The translations under genes and the position numbers were made by a program. The notes under the pieces are model-generated. The model was not told the origin of the DNA. It made no database searches and saw only the letters and a list, made by a program, of their open reading frames with translations. Source: an uncultured Ignavibacteria bacterium (GTDB taxonomy: Bacteria; Bacteroidota; Ignavibacteria; Ch128b). Taken from it: DNA of 64,000 nucleotides. Location: assembly GCA_937944105.1 (NCBI GenBank), contig CALDZP010000054.1:1-64000 (forward strand), given 5' to 3'. Below are positions 1 to 8,821 of the stretch, piece by piece. How positions within the stretch are numbered: position 1 is the first letter of the stretch; each line of letters opens with the position of its first letter.

Positions 1-390
1 TTTATTTTTTGAGATAAATCTTTTTGTAAGATAGCAATCATCAGCTGGAGCGTTAGAACCAGCAATTAAAACATTTTTATTTGCCTCTTTTATTGCGTTT
101 TTTACAAGATCAACAGCAATTTTCACAAGTTCCAGAGAAGAAACATTTGAATTTGCTAGTTCAACAGCATATGGATTAGTTCTAAAAGTATTGGTTGTTA
201 CCACATCCGCACCAGCAAGAATATATTCTTTATGGATTTTAAGCACCTCAACTGGATTATTTATTAGAGCCATTGCTGACCAGAGTTTTGAACCCAGATC
301 AATTCCTCGTTCAATTAAAAGAGTTCCCATCGGGCCATCGAGTACTAAAGGTTTTTTAAGATTACTAATGAAGGTTTTATCGATTTGCAT
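1..390 (-). CDS. Homocysteine S-methyltransferase-like protein, 3' end cut by window edge
   Basis: Only the first 130 codons are visible because the frame stays open to position 1. The translated start holds LDGPMGTLLIERGIDL near residue 17 and AGADVVTTNTFRTNP near residue 58. These are the opening strands of the homocysteine S-methyltransferase TIM barrel, which transfers a methyl group to homocysteine to make methionine. The zinc-binding cysteines lie in the missing C-terminal part, so substrate and activity cannot be judged. The ATG overlaps the end of the upstream glycosyltransferase gene by 14 bp, so the two are probably co-transcribed. The family call is good; the exact methyl donor (S-methylmethionine or other) is unknown. 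Confidence 0.75.
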   Translation of the reverse strand, partial: MQIDKTFISNLKKPLVLDGPMGTLLIERGIDLGSKLWSAMALINNPVEVLKIHKEYILAGADVVTTNTFRTNPYAVELANSNVSSLELVKIAVDLVKNAIKEANKNVLIAGSNAPADDCYLTKRFISKNK

Positions 391-1525
391 TTTTAATTTG
401 ATTATGAAATTTATGAACTTTCTTTATCATTCCATTTAGATCAATTCTTTCAATGCATTCGAGATTATAAGGGCAAACTTTTTTCCAGCAAGGCGAACAT
501 TCTAAATCTTCTTGATAGAATTTTTTCCCGTAATCGTATAGATCAATTTCTGTCCAGCAACTTACACCGAACCACACTAAAACATATTTACCAAGTCCAA
601 TTGAAGCATGCATTCCAAACGAGTCACCAGTGATAACTAAATCACATACATCAATATAACAGAGTCCTTTTCTTAAACCTTCAGTTGTAGGAGTTAAAAC
701 AACTTTTTCCCCAACAGCATCTTTAATTTTCTTATTTCTTTCGGTATCTTCTGGTCCTCCAAGCAATAATAATTTGTATTCCGGATATTTTGAAAGTTCA
801 TTGATTAAATAGATATGTTGTTCAATTGTCATTTTTTTATTTGGATAAAGATTTGAACAACCAGTGTTAAATCCAATAATTGTTTGATTTAAATTATCTA
901 AAATTTTTGATCTGTATTCTTTTACAAATGCTTTTTCTTCCTCGGTAAGATTCAAAATATATTTATCACGTTTATAGTCGTTGTTCCAGGTTTCGGCTAG
1001 AATTTCCTGCCCCGTTTTTTGATTTACTCTAAATTTCAAATAATCATCGATGCCAAGTAAAAAGTTATAATCAGCAAAAGAATTTTCAGGAACAATTTTA
1101 CCATCTTCATTTAATGTAAAACCATATTTTTCTTTTGCAATAATAGATTTATGAAGTGCACATGACCGCTGAGATTTATCTGCATTTAAGACAACATCAA
1201 AATCCATTTGTTGCAAGATCATGATATTTTCAAAATTCCATTCCAATGGATAGTCTATTAAAGGATTATAAAGTAATAATGGATAAGCATTTTTAAGAGT
1301 AATCCAGTAAATAGTTGATTCTGGATATTTTCTTTTTAATCCTTTTAGTTGAGCGGTAGTCATAATTACATCGCCCATTGCATCAAGATTTATTATCAAA
1401 ATTTTTTTACCGATGGGATTATTTTCTTTACATCCTTTTTCGATACAATTATAGTAAGGAAAACATGGTTTATATCCTGAAAAGTTTTTACACTTTGGTA
1501 TTTCAAAATGGGATTTTTCAATCAT
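377..1525 (-). CDS. Glycosyltransferase family 9 protein (heptosyltransferase-like), third of a tandem set
   Basis: The protein of 382 residues belongs to the GT9 family, which transfers ADP-heptose or related sugars onto lipopolysaccharide cores at the inner face of the cytoplasmic membrane. The N-terminal Rossmann half has ILIINLDAMGDVIMTTAQL. The C-terminal half has the donor-site stretch ITGDSFGMHASIGLG followed by a cysteine-rich tail (CSPCWKKVCPYNLEC). An extra N-terminal segment of about 35 residues also carries four cysteines. The frame could open at a GTG at 1534, but that GTG lies inside the ribosome-binding site AAGGTGG, and the ATG at 1525 forms a TAATG junction with the preceding stop, so 1525 is preferred. 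The acceptor cannot be read from the sequence. Confidence 0.85.
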   Translation of the reverse strand: MIEKSHFEIPKCKNFSGYKPCFPYYNCIEKGCKENNPIGKKILIINLDAMGDVIMTTAQLKGLKRKYPESTIYWITLKNAYPLLLYNPLIDYPLEWNFENIMILQQMDFDVVLNADKSQRSCALHKSIIAKEKYGFTLNEDGKIVPENSFADYNFLLGIDDYLKFRVNQKTGQEILAETWNNDYKRDKYILNLTEEEKAFVKEYRSKILDNLNQTIIGFNTGCSNLYPNKKMTIEQHIYLINELSKYPEYKLLLLGGPEDTERNKKIKDAVGEKVVLTPTTEGLRKGLCYIDVCDLVITGDSFGMHASIGLGKYVLVWFGVSCWTEIDLYDYGKKFYQEDLECSPCWKKVCPYNLECIERIDLNGMIKKVHKFHNQIKNANR

Positions 1526-2538
1526 TATTTCCACCTTAATTCTTTAATGATTTCTTCAAATGCTGACTGTATTTTTTCAGTGGGGATGTCTTTAATTTCT
1601 TCAGTTTCTGAAATAATTGTTTTATGAATTGTTTTGTAGGGAGCAAAACTTACAATGGACCATCTGGTGTTTGGATAGAGTGCAATTACTGGTACTTGTA
1701 GAGCTGAACAAACATGAACAGCTGAAGTATCGGGAGTTATTAAAAGGTCAACATTCTTGATGGTTGCAGCAAAACTTTGAAATGTATCACATTTTGTTTT
1801 AATAACTAAATTATTTTGGAAAAAATTTAAAATTTGTTCAGCACTTTTTATATCTTCTGAATCAAAAAGAATTAAAATTTTTAATTCTTTATGTTTATTG
1901 ATAAGGGATGAAATTAGTTTAATCCAATTTTCAACACTATACTTCCTTATTGGTGCACCAGATGAAATATTTAATCCAATTAATTTATAATTTTTTTTCA
2001 ATTGACTTAGCTCATTAACAATCTTTTCTTCTATTTTTTTATCGAGATAAATTACTGGTTTAATAATTTCATCATTAATTTCTAATCCGCTCTCTTTTAG
2101 AAGATGAGCATAACGTTCAACAAGATGTGTTGATTCTTTATTCAATTGTTCAATTGAATGTGTGAGATATTTTTTTTGCTTATCGAAATTAAAACCTAGT
2201 TTGAACTGAGCATCAAAAAATTTAAGTAAAAGCGCTGATGTGTTTGAAGGATTATCGTTTAAGTCAATTAAGAGATCAAATTTTTTTCTAAATTTTAATG
2301 GTAATAACTTAACTAATGCTATTATATTCTGTTTAATAAAATAAATTTCATCAATATCAGGATTAACTCTTAATATATCTTTATTCTTTTGTAATGTTAT
2401 CAAGTAAATTTTTATTTCTGGATTTAATTTTTTGATAGCTGTAAAAACAAATGAAGATATAATAATATCTCCAATTTTTCCGGGTCTAAGAATTAAAATA
2501 TTTCTAATTTTATTATAGTTTATCTTATTCATTTTCAC
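1525..2538 (-). CDS. Glycosyltransferase family 9 protein (heptosyltransferase-like), second of a tandem set
   Basis: This GT9 protein has 337 residues. It opens with NILILRPGKIGDIIISSFVF (nucleotide-sugar fold, first strand) and has ITPDTSAVHVCSALQVPVIALYP in the C-terminal domain. That stretch matches the conserved D-S/T-x-x-x-H donor-binding segment of ADP-heptose:LPS heptosyltransferases. Unlike its two neighbours it lacks the cysteine-rich C-terminal tail. Translation probably starts at GTG 2538 or ATG 2532; neither has a clear Shine-Dalgarno sequence and both overlap the upstream gene end, so it is likely translationally coupled. The three genes have diverged too far to be a recent duplication. 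A role in lipopolysaccharide core or another surface glycan is inferred from the family. Confidence 0.85.
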   Translation of the reverse strand: MKMNKINYNKIRNILILRPGKIGDIIISSFVFTAIKKLNPEIKIYLITLQKNKDILRVNPDIDEIYFIKQNIIALVKLLPLKFRKKFDLLIDLNDNPSNTSALLLKFFDAQFKLGFNFDKQKKYLTHSIEQLNKESTHLVERYAHLLKESGLEINDEIIKPVIYLDKKIEEKIVNELSQLKKNYKLIGLNISSGAPIRKYSVENWIKLISSLINKHKELKILILFDSEDIKSAEQILNFFQNNLVIKTKCDTFQSFAATIKNVDLLITPDTSAVHVCSALQVPVIALYPNTRWSIVSFAPYKTIHKTIISETEEIKDIPTEKIQSAFEEIIKELRWK

Positions 2539-3544
2539 TATTAAAGATCAATTTAAGTTTTTCAATAATAAGTTGTGAATCTAATTCTAACATGCATTCA
2601 TGATTTTTAGGACATTTGTTTAAATTACACTGAATGCAATCCAAGTTTTCGTTTCTTACCCAAAAACATTTTTTACCAAATGGACTGTGTGCTTTAGGAT
2701 TTGTAGGTCCAAAAATTCCAATTGTTGGTATTCCTACAGCAGCAGAGAGATGCATTGGTCCTGAATCATTTGCAATTACTGCTTTACAAAATGAGATTAA
2801 TGCTACCATTTCTCTTATAGTTGTTTCTGGTGCCAGAATAGAAAATTCTTTTGTTAAGGAGTGAATTTTAATGGCATCCTGATAATCATCTTTCCCATAC
2901 AATATTAAAAATTTTGAATTCCAGATTTTATTTATTTCTTCACTGATTTCAGCAAATTTTTCTGGCTCACATCTTTTTGATTCCCATCCACCACCAGGGA
3001 TTATGGCAATCAAATTCTCCAGCAAATTATTTCGTGCTAAGAAAAATTTAGCTTTTTCTTTCTCTTCATTTTTTATATAATAAATTAAATCTTTTGATTT
3101 TGTTTCTACTCCAATGGCTTTCAAAAATTCAAGATGTGCCAAAGCACTATGTAGATCAGGATCATTAATTGTTATTTTTATGTTATAAGCATAATTTCTA
3201 CCACGTTTATTATAACCAATTTTAAGCTTTGATTTGATTAAAAATGTAAATTGAGCAGTTCTTGGATTAGAGTAAAAATCGAAAATTATATCATAATTTT
3301 CTTTTCTGAGTTGACTAATTAAAAAGAAATTATCCATAAGTGTTTGACCGAATGTAAATATTTTTGAAATATATGGATTATTCTCTAAGACTGGTGCAGC
3401 AAATTTTTCGGTTAAGAAATGTATTTCACAATTTTCAATTTCGGATTTAATATTTTTGAGAACAATTGTGGAGAGAATTACATCGCCTATACCTCTTGGT
3501 TTAATTAATAAAATTTTTTTGATTGACTCTTTATTTATTATCAT
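2525..3544 (-). CDS. Glycosyltransferase family 9 protein (heptosyltransferase-like), first of a tandem set
   Basis: This 339-residue protein begins with KILLIKPRGIGDVILSTIVL and has VIANDSGPMHLSAAVGIPTIGIFGP in its C-terminal half. Both are classic GT9 signatures, and it is the closest of the three to LPS heptosyltransferases (waaF/waaC type). It ends in a four-cysteine motif, CIQCNLNKCPKNHEC, seen in many GT9 members. It is the first gene of the minus-strand set; only 44 bp separate its ATG from the divergent prmC, so both promoters must lie in or overlap that gap. The precise sugar donor is not determinable. Confidence 0.87.
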   Translation of the reverse strand: MIINKESIKKILLIKPRGIGDVILSTIVLKNIKSEIENCEIHFLTEKFAAPVLENNPYISKIFTFGQTLMDNFFLISQLRKENYDIIFDFYSNPRTAQFTFLIKSKLKIGYNKRGRNYAYNIKITINDPDLHSALAHLEFLKAIGVETKSKDLIYYIKNEEKEKAKFFLARNNLLENLIAIIPGGGWESKRCEPEKFAEISEEINKIWNSKFLILYGKDDYQDAIKIHSLTKEFSILAPETTIREMVALISFCKAVIANDSGPMHLSAAVGIPTIGIFGPTNPKAHSPFGKKCFWVRNENLDCIQCNLNKCPKNHECMLELDSQLIIEKLKLIFNSENE

Positions 3545-3588
3545 ACCGTTTTTAACTAAATTAAAAAAAACAAATCAGTTACTAAAAT

Positions 3589-4434
3589 ATGACAGTTCTT
3601 GAATCATTGAAACTTGCAACTGAATATCTTGAAAAGCACAGTATTGAAAATGCAAGACTAAATTCTGAACTTCTTCTTTCAGATGTTCTCAATTGCAAAA
3701 GATTTGAATTATATACTAATTTTGATAAACCACTAAAAGAATCAGAAATTCAAAAATTTAGAGAATATTTAAAACGAAGAGCCATTGGAGAACCAGTTCA
3801 GTATATAACTGGCAAAGCAAATTTTTATGGATTGGAATTTATTGTTACTCCTGATGTACTAATTCCACGTCCTGAAACAGAACTACTTGTGGAAGAGATT
3901 CTCAATTGTTACGATCATAATTTACAATTGAAAATTCTGGATATTTGTTCTGGAAGTGGAAATATTGGAATAACACTTGCTAAATTTTTTGAAAATTCTA
4001 TTATCCATTGCATAGATGTCTCTGAAAAGGCAATTGAAATAGGGAAATTAAATGCGCAACGACTGAATTTTAAAAATGTTGCTTTTCATAAAATTGATAT
4101 TTTGACACAAAAACCTATTGAAAAAAATTATGATTTAATTGTCTCCAATCCACCATATGTATCAGAAAGCAAAAAACAATCATTGCAAAAAGAAATCAGA
4201 TTATTTGAACCGCATATAGCTTTGTTTGTTGATGACGAGTTAAAATTTTATAGACGAATTATAGAACTTACTGATGAATTTCTGGTGAGTGGGGGTAAGT
4301 TATTTTTTGAAATAGATCATAATCAGGCTATGAATGTTAAGAGTTTAATGATTGTTAAAAATTTTACTAATATTAAGATAAAGAAAGACCTCGCCGATTT
4401 GAATAGAATAATTTCAGGAGTAAAATCAATATGA
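3589..4434 (+). CDS. prmC: Peptide chain release factor N5-glutamine methyltransferase PrmC
   Basis: PrmC methylates the glutamine of the GGQ motif in release factors RF1 and RF2, which raises termination efficiency. The 281-residue protein has the family's N-terminal helical domain, then the SAM-binding motif LDICSGSGNIG near residues 117-127 and the substrate-gripping NPPY at 187-190. The RPETELLV segment near residue 94 is also typical of PrmC/HemK. Length and motif order are normal. It is the first plus-strand gene of a coupled run: its stop overlaps the dtd start codon in an ATGA arrangement. No release factor gene (prfA) is adjacent, although that pairing is common elsewhere. Confidence 0.95.
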   Translation: MTVLESLKLATEYLEKHSIENARLNSELLLSDVLNCKRFELYTNFDKPLKESEIQKFREYLKRRAIGEPVQYITGKANFYGLEFIVTPDVLIPRPETELLVEEILNCYDHNLQLKILDICSGSGNIGITLAKFFENSIIHCIDVSEKAIEIGKLNAQRLNFKNVAFHKIDILTQKPIEKNYDLIVSNPPYVSESKKQSLQKEIRLFEPHIALFVDDELKFYRRIIELTDEFLVSGGKLFFEIDHNQAMNVKSLMIVKNFTNIKIKKDLADLNRIISGVKSI

Positions 4435-4901
4435 GAGCAGTTGTACAAAGAGTTAGTCGGGGAAGTGTAAAGATTGGTAATGATTATTATAAAGAAATCG
4501 GAAATGGGATGGTGGTATTATTAGGTGTTCATAAAGATGATACAGAAGAAGATGCAACGAAACTCGCTGAAAAAATTTGCAATCTTAGGATTTTCAATGA
4601 TGAAAATGGCAAGTTAAATTTATCCATTAATCAAGTGAGCGGTGAAATGTTGATTATATCACAATTCACGCTTTATGGAGATTGTAAAAGGGGGAACAGG
4701 CCCAGTTTTATTGATTCAGCTGATGCGGCGAAGGGAAATGCTATTTATGAATTATTTGTTAAAGAGTGTAAGAAAATTCTTGGAGAAGAAAGAATTAAAA
4801 CAGGAATTTTTGGAGCAATGATGACAGTTGAAATTATAAACGAAGGTCCTGTTACAATAATTGTTCATACAGATTATAATAAAACTCTCTCGGAAAAATG
4901 A
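4431..4901 (+). CDS. dtd: D-aminoacyl-tRNA deacylase
   Basis: Dtd hydrolyses D-amino acids (and glycine) mischarged on tRNA, protecting translation from D-amino-acid toxicity. The 156-residue length is normal. The family opening MRAVVQRVSRGSVKI is present, the active-site signature SQFTLYGD falls near residue 76, and the Gly-cisPro loop appears as NEGPVTIIV near the C-terminus. Both substrate-binding motifs are intact. It overlaps prmC by 4 bp and the next gene by 4 bp, which indicates translational coupling within one operon of small housekeeping enzymes. Confidence 0.96.
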   Translation: MRAVVQRVSRGSVKIGNDYYKEIGNGMVVLLGVHKDDTEEDATKLAEKICNLRIFNDENGKLNLSINQVSGEMLIISQFTLYGDCKRGNRPSFIDSADAAKGNAIYELFVKECKKILGEERIKTGIFGAMMTVEIINEGPVTIIVHTDYNKTLSEK

Positions 4902-5809
4902 AAAAACGAATTATGATGCTTTTTGTAGATGGTTGGGGGATTGGAAGAAATGATCCCAATGTAAATCCATTTGTAAAATTTAAGTTTAATTTTTTTTATG
5001 ATTTTTTTGGCTCAGTTCCAACATTACGAAAATCAAAAATCCAGAATAAGTTCTTTTCTATTCAACCAGTAAATGCAACAATGGGAGTGGCTGGTTTACC
5101 ACAAAGTGGTACTGGACAGACAGCAATATTTTGTGGATTCAATGCAGCAAAATTTATTGGAAAACATTTTGGACCTTATCCATACTCAACTTTAAAGCCT
5201 TTGATTCAAAAGAAAAATATTTTTATTGAGCTTGAACAGAAAAATTATCGTACTTATTTTTCAAATGCTTATCCACAAAGATTTTTTGATTATCTAAAAA
5301 ATGGGAGGCGAACTTTAAGCGTTACAACTTTCTCATATCTTTCTGCGGGTAAAAAATTAAATGATGTAAATGTTTTACTTGATCGCAAAGCAATTACCGC
5401 TGAAATCACAAATGAAATTTGGAATACGAAACTTGGTTATAATTTACCTTTAGTAGTTCCTCAAAAAGCAGGTGATGTGTTTTATGACATTAGTAAAGAA
5501 TACCATTTTAACTTATTTGAATATTTTTTAACAGACTATGCTGGACATAGCAGAGATTTTAATTATGCATTTGATGTTTTGAATAAATTTGATGGATTTT
5601 TAGAAGGTATAGTTAATAGAATAAATTTTTCGAAGGACTTATTAATAATTATTTCCGATCATGGAAACATTGAAGACCTTTCCGTTAAAGGTCATACAAG
5701 AAATCCTGCAATTGGAATCTTTGTTGGGAATAAACATCAAGAACTTTCTGAAAAAACTAAAATCCTCTACCAACTAAAAAATAATATAATTCGATACCTT
5801 GAAGATTAA
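4898..5809 (+). CDS. Alkaline-phosphatase-superfamily metalloenzyme, specific function unknown
   Basis: The 303-residue protein has the metal-ligand pattern of the alkaline phosphatase/phosphoglycerate mutase superfamily. FVDGWG near residue 10 gives the first Asp, and GLPQSGTGQTAIFCG gives the candidate nucleophile Thr or Ser. DYAGHSRD supplies the Asp-x3-His pair, ISDHGNIED the Asp-His pair, and KGHTRNP the last His. All ligands expected for two metal ions are therefore present and the enzyme should be active. It is shorter than cofactor-independent phosphoglycerate mutase and lacks that enzyme's inserted domain, so it is probably a hydrolase or phosphomutase of unknown substrate. It is coupled to dtd by a 4-bp overlap and to comEC by 11 bp. 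No signal peptide is seen, so it should be cytoplasmic. Confidence 0.75.
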   Translation: MKKRIMMLFVDGWGIGRNDPNVNPFVKFKFNFFYDFFGSVPTLRKSKIQNKFFSIQPVNATMGVAGLPQSGTGQTAIFCGFNAAKFIGKHFGPYPYSTLKPLIQKKNIFIELEQKNYRTYFSNAYPQRFFDYLKNGRRTLSVTTFSYLSAGKKLNDVNVLLDRKAITAEITNEIWNTKLGYNLPLVVPQKAGDVFYDISKEYHFNLFEYFLTDYAGHSRDFNYAFDVLNKFDGFLEGIVNRINFSKDLLIIISDHGNIEDLSVKGHTRNPAIGIFVGNKHQELSEKTKILYQLKNNIIRYLED

Positions 5810-8012
5810 GGATTATCCAGTAATAAAAACTTTAATTTTATTTTTATCTGGTTTTTTTATTGCTTATCATATTAAAATTCCACTCAATTTTTTATTTCTA
5901 TTGATTATTCTTCTAATTATTTTAACATTCATATTTGTTCGAATCAAATCTATCCTTAAAGTATTTACAATTTCGATACTTGTAATTGCAACTGGTGCTC
6001 TTGTATTTTCTTCGAGTTATTATGAAAATGATAAAGAAATTCATTTGCTTGATAAGTTAAATGGTCAAAAAATTTTAATTTATGGAGAGGTTAGAAAAGT
6101 CGATTATCTTGACAAAGATAAAATACAATTTGTGCTGAATGGTGATAAATTGATAGTGAACAATAAATGGATTAAAATCAATCAAAAGATTCTTGTTAAT
6201 CTAAATTTATCAAACACTACTTTTTCATTAAATTATTTTAATAAAATAATAAGTCCAGGTAATTCAATTCGAATATCAGGAAATTTGTTAAAACCCGATG
6301 AATCAAAGTTTGTTGGTGATTTTAACAGCAGATTATTCTTGAAATCTAAAGAAATTAATTACACTTTAAACTCTAATATTTTTGATGAACTCAATCTTTT
6401 GCGGGCGAATAAATCCATTTTCAATTTCAGTAGGTTTCTTAATGATTTAAGATTAAAGATAAAATTTCAGATTGAAGAAAATTATACCCCAATAATCGCT
6501 GCTTATATTAAGGGGCTCTTTATTGCTGAAAGAAGCGATATCCCCGAAGAAATTAAAAATGATTTTATAAATTCTGGGGTTATACATGTCTTAGCTGTTT
6601 CGGGTTTACATACTGGTTATATTGCTTTAATTTTATTTGCATTTACAAGTCGATTTAATAAATGGATAAAATTAATTCTTGTCATGATTGGACTTTTTGT
6701 TTTTGTGCATCTTGCAAATCTTTCGCCTTCTGTGATTCGTGCCAGTGTGATGAGTGTATTAGTTTTATTTAGCATGATAATGGAAAGACAGAATTATATT
6801 CTCAATTCTATTGCTTTTGCATGTTTGTTAATCCTTATGATAAATCCTCTTGATCTATTTAATCCTGGTTTTCAGTTATCATTTTCTGCTGTTCTTTCTA
6901 TTGCGATTATTTATCCTGTTTTGACTAACCTAGTAAATGTAAAAAGATTTTCTGGATTGAGTAAATATATTATCGATCTGATTTTAATTTCATTTGCTGT
7001 TTCTCTTGGCACTTTTCCTTTTGTGGTAACATATTATCAAAAATTTTCATTTATTTCTTTGTTGGCTAATTTGATTGTTATTCCATTAACAGGTTTAATT
7101 TTAGGTGGTATAATACTTAATTTGGTGGTGATTAATGTTTTTCCGCAATTTGTTTCGATTTATAAAATTGCTTTAACAGAATTGATAAATTTAAACTTTA
7201 CTGTTGTAAAGTTTTTTGCAAACTTACCTTTTGCTTACTCTTCAATTAAAAATTTTTCAATTCAAAACGCAGTATTTTATTATGCATTAATTGGTTTAAT
7301 AATATGGATAATGAATAAAAATTATCGACCTTTTATGAAATTTGTTTTTGTCACTTTGTTGATTTTTAATTATGTGTTTCACTTCAGGGAGTTAAGTGAT
7401 AACAAAATTTTAATTGATGAACCTCACTTGATATTAATGAAAATGAATAATTCAAACTCTATATTTTTTGGGAATGATGAAAATAGTTTTTTAAGATTTT
7501 ATGAAAAAACTGATTTCTTGAAATCGATTCAAAACGATATGAATAAAGTGAACTCAATTTTTGAACAATTAAATTTAAAAAATATTCATACCGCAAATAT
7601 TAATTCAAATGCAATCTGGTTGAAAAATGATCTTAAAACAAAACTAAATAATCTGAACATATATAGAATAAATGAAAATAACTGGTTTTTTAGTGATTCA
7701 AAAGTTATAGACGAAGATTACTTACATGTTGATAAAAAAAATATTGAATACAGATTTTTTGAAAAGTCTTTAACAGATGTTTTCACATTCAATGATTGGC
7801 ATTTAATAATATCACCGATAGACTTCAATAAAATTAAAAATCTAGAATTAAAACAAAATTTGAAATTTATTTTTATAAAACCAGAACTTGATACTTTATT
7901 CATAAAAAGCTCAAAACACATCTTTCAAAAAATTCCAATAAACTTTGAAGGCACAATGATGAAGGTATTCAAAATTGAGAAAGAAAATTTAAAAGAAATA
8001 GAATGGAGATAA
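5799..8012 (+). CDS. comEC: ComEC/Rec2-family DNA uptake channel protein
   Basis: ComEC carries single-stranded DNA across the inner membrane during natural transformation. The 737-residue protein starts with hydrophobic helices and an OB-like soluble part typical of the N-terminal DUF4131 domain. The Competence domain follows, with the hallmark GVIHVLAVSGLHTGYIA near residue 257 and SPSVIRASVM near 305, within roughly ten membrane segments. The soluble C-terminus of about 220 residues lacks the HxHxDH motif of the metallo-beta-lactamase nuclease domain found in many ComEC proteins. The start is a TTG inside the end of the preceding gene (11-bp overlap). It also overlaps the next gene by 10 bp. 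A function in DNA uptake is inferred from the family; other competence genes are not adjacent. Confidence 0.88.
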   Translation: MKIKDYPVIKTLILFLSGFFIAYHIKIPLNFLFLLIILLIILTFIFVRIKSILKVFTISILVIATGALVFSSSYYENDKEIHLLDKLNGQKILIYGEVRKVDYLDKDKIQFVLNGDKLIVNNKWIKINQKILVNLNLSNTTFSLNYFNKIISPGNSIRISGNLLKPDESKFVGDFNSRLFLKSKEINYTLNSNIFDELNLLRANKSIFNFSRFLNDLRLKIKFQIEENYTPIIAAYIKGLFIAERSDIPEEIKNDFINSGVIHVLAVSGLHTGYIALILFAFTSRFNKWIKLILVMIGLFVFVHLANLSPSVIRASVMSVLVLFSMIMERQNYILNSIAFACLLILMINPLDLFNPGFQLSFSAVLSIAIIYPVLTNLVNVKRFSGLSKYIIDLILISFAVSLGTFPFVVTYYQKFSFISLLANLIVIPLTGLILGGIILNLVVINVFPQFVSIYKIALTELINLNFTVVKFFANLPFAYSSIKNFSIQNAVFYYALIGLIIWIMNKNYRPFMKFVFVTLLIFNYVFHFRELSDNKILIDEPHLILMKMNNSNSIFFGNDENSFLRFYEKTDFLKSIQNDMNKVNSIFEQLNLKNIHTANINSNAIWLKNDLKTKLNNLNIYRINENNWFFSDSKVIDEDYLHVDKKNIEYRFFEKSLTDVFTFNDWHLIISPIDFNKIKNLELKQNLKFIFIKPELDTLFIKSSKHIFQKIPINFEGTMMKVFKIEKENLKEIEWR

Positions 8013-8821
8013 ACATAAATTATAAAAATGAATTTTTATCATTAGGAAAATTAACAGATTTTATAGCGTTTTCGATAATTTATTTTACTGATAATTACAA
8101 GAAAATTTTCAGTAAAATAATACTCCCACAGATATTTTCAATTTTAGCCTCAGTGTTTCTTTTTGTTGCACTTGATGGTGAACTTAATTTGACCTTCATT
8201 ATTTCAAAAGAAGGAAAAATATGGATTGGTTTTACTATTTTTCTAATTTTAGTGAATGTCTTTAATTCTATATATCAATCGATTAAACTCGTAATGCTCC
8301 AATCACTCGATTTAAGAAACTTAAAATTTAAGCTTAAAATTTTTGCTTTAACGACTATTCGATTTATAATTTTACTTACGTTGATAATCACTTACTTTTA
8401 TGATGAATTATTTGTAATTAATCTTTTTGTGTTTATGGTCTTAAATTTATATTTCTATTTTCACTTATTTACTCAATCAAATCGGTTAGTATATAATAAA
8501 AATATGCAACAAACATTTCTGGAAAAATTGAATCTTCATATAAATGCTTTTATTTTGGTTGTATTAAATCGTCTCCTTTTAATTTTCATACCTTTTATTG
8601 TAACTTTTTCGATATTTATCGTATATGAATTTGTTCGAATTCTAATGACAGGAAAAATATTTTTTTTCATAACTGACAGAATAGATGAATTAGCAATTTT
8701 ATTTTTATTGTTTCTTATTCTTCTTTTAATTATGAATCCTTTTCAATACCTTAGCTTGATGAACTTTCATAAATATTATTACATAAGTTATCAGAAAAAA
8801 ATTTCTGAGAATCTTGAATGA
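8003..8821 (+). CDS. Polytopic membrane protein of unknown function
   Basis: I do not recognise a family. The 272-residue protein is dominated by about six hydrophobic segments (near residues 45-60, 75-95, 110-130, 135-155, 180-210 and 230-250) separated by short, mostly basic loops. This suggests an inner-membrane protein with little soluble mass. It resembles general bacterial DUF-type membrane proteins that have glycerophosphoryl-phosphodiesterase-like membrane domains, but no motif confirms this. It overlaps comEC by 10 bp and the sigma factor start by 4 bp, so all three are probably translated from one mRNA. It has no zinc-finger or other anti-sigma signature, so a role in controlling the sigma factor is only a guess from position. 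Confidence 0.6.
   Translation: MEININYKNEFLSLGKLTDFIAFSIIYFTDNYKKIFSKIILPQIFSILASVFLFVALDGELNLTFIISKEGKIWIGFTIFLILVNVFNSIYQSIKLVMLQSLDLRNLKFKLKIFALTTIRFIILLTLIITYFYDELFVINLFVFMVLNLYFYFHLFTQSNRLVYNKNMQQTFLEKLNLHINAFILVVLNRLLLIFIPFIVTFSIFIVYEFVRILMTGKIFFFITDRIDELAILFLLFLILLLIMNPFQYLSLMNFHKYYYISYQKKISENLE

Noticed and set aside
1526-1534. GTG start for the third GT9 gene
   Set aside because: The GTG is part of the AAGGTGG ribosome-binding site of the ATG at 1525.
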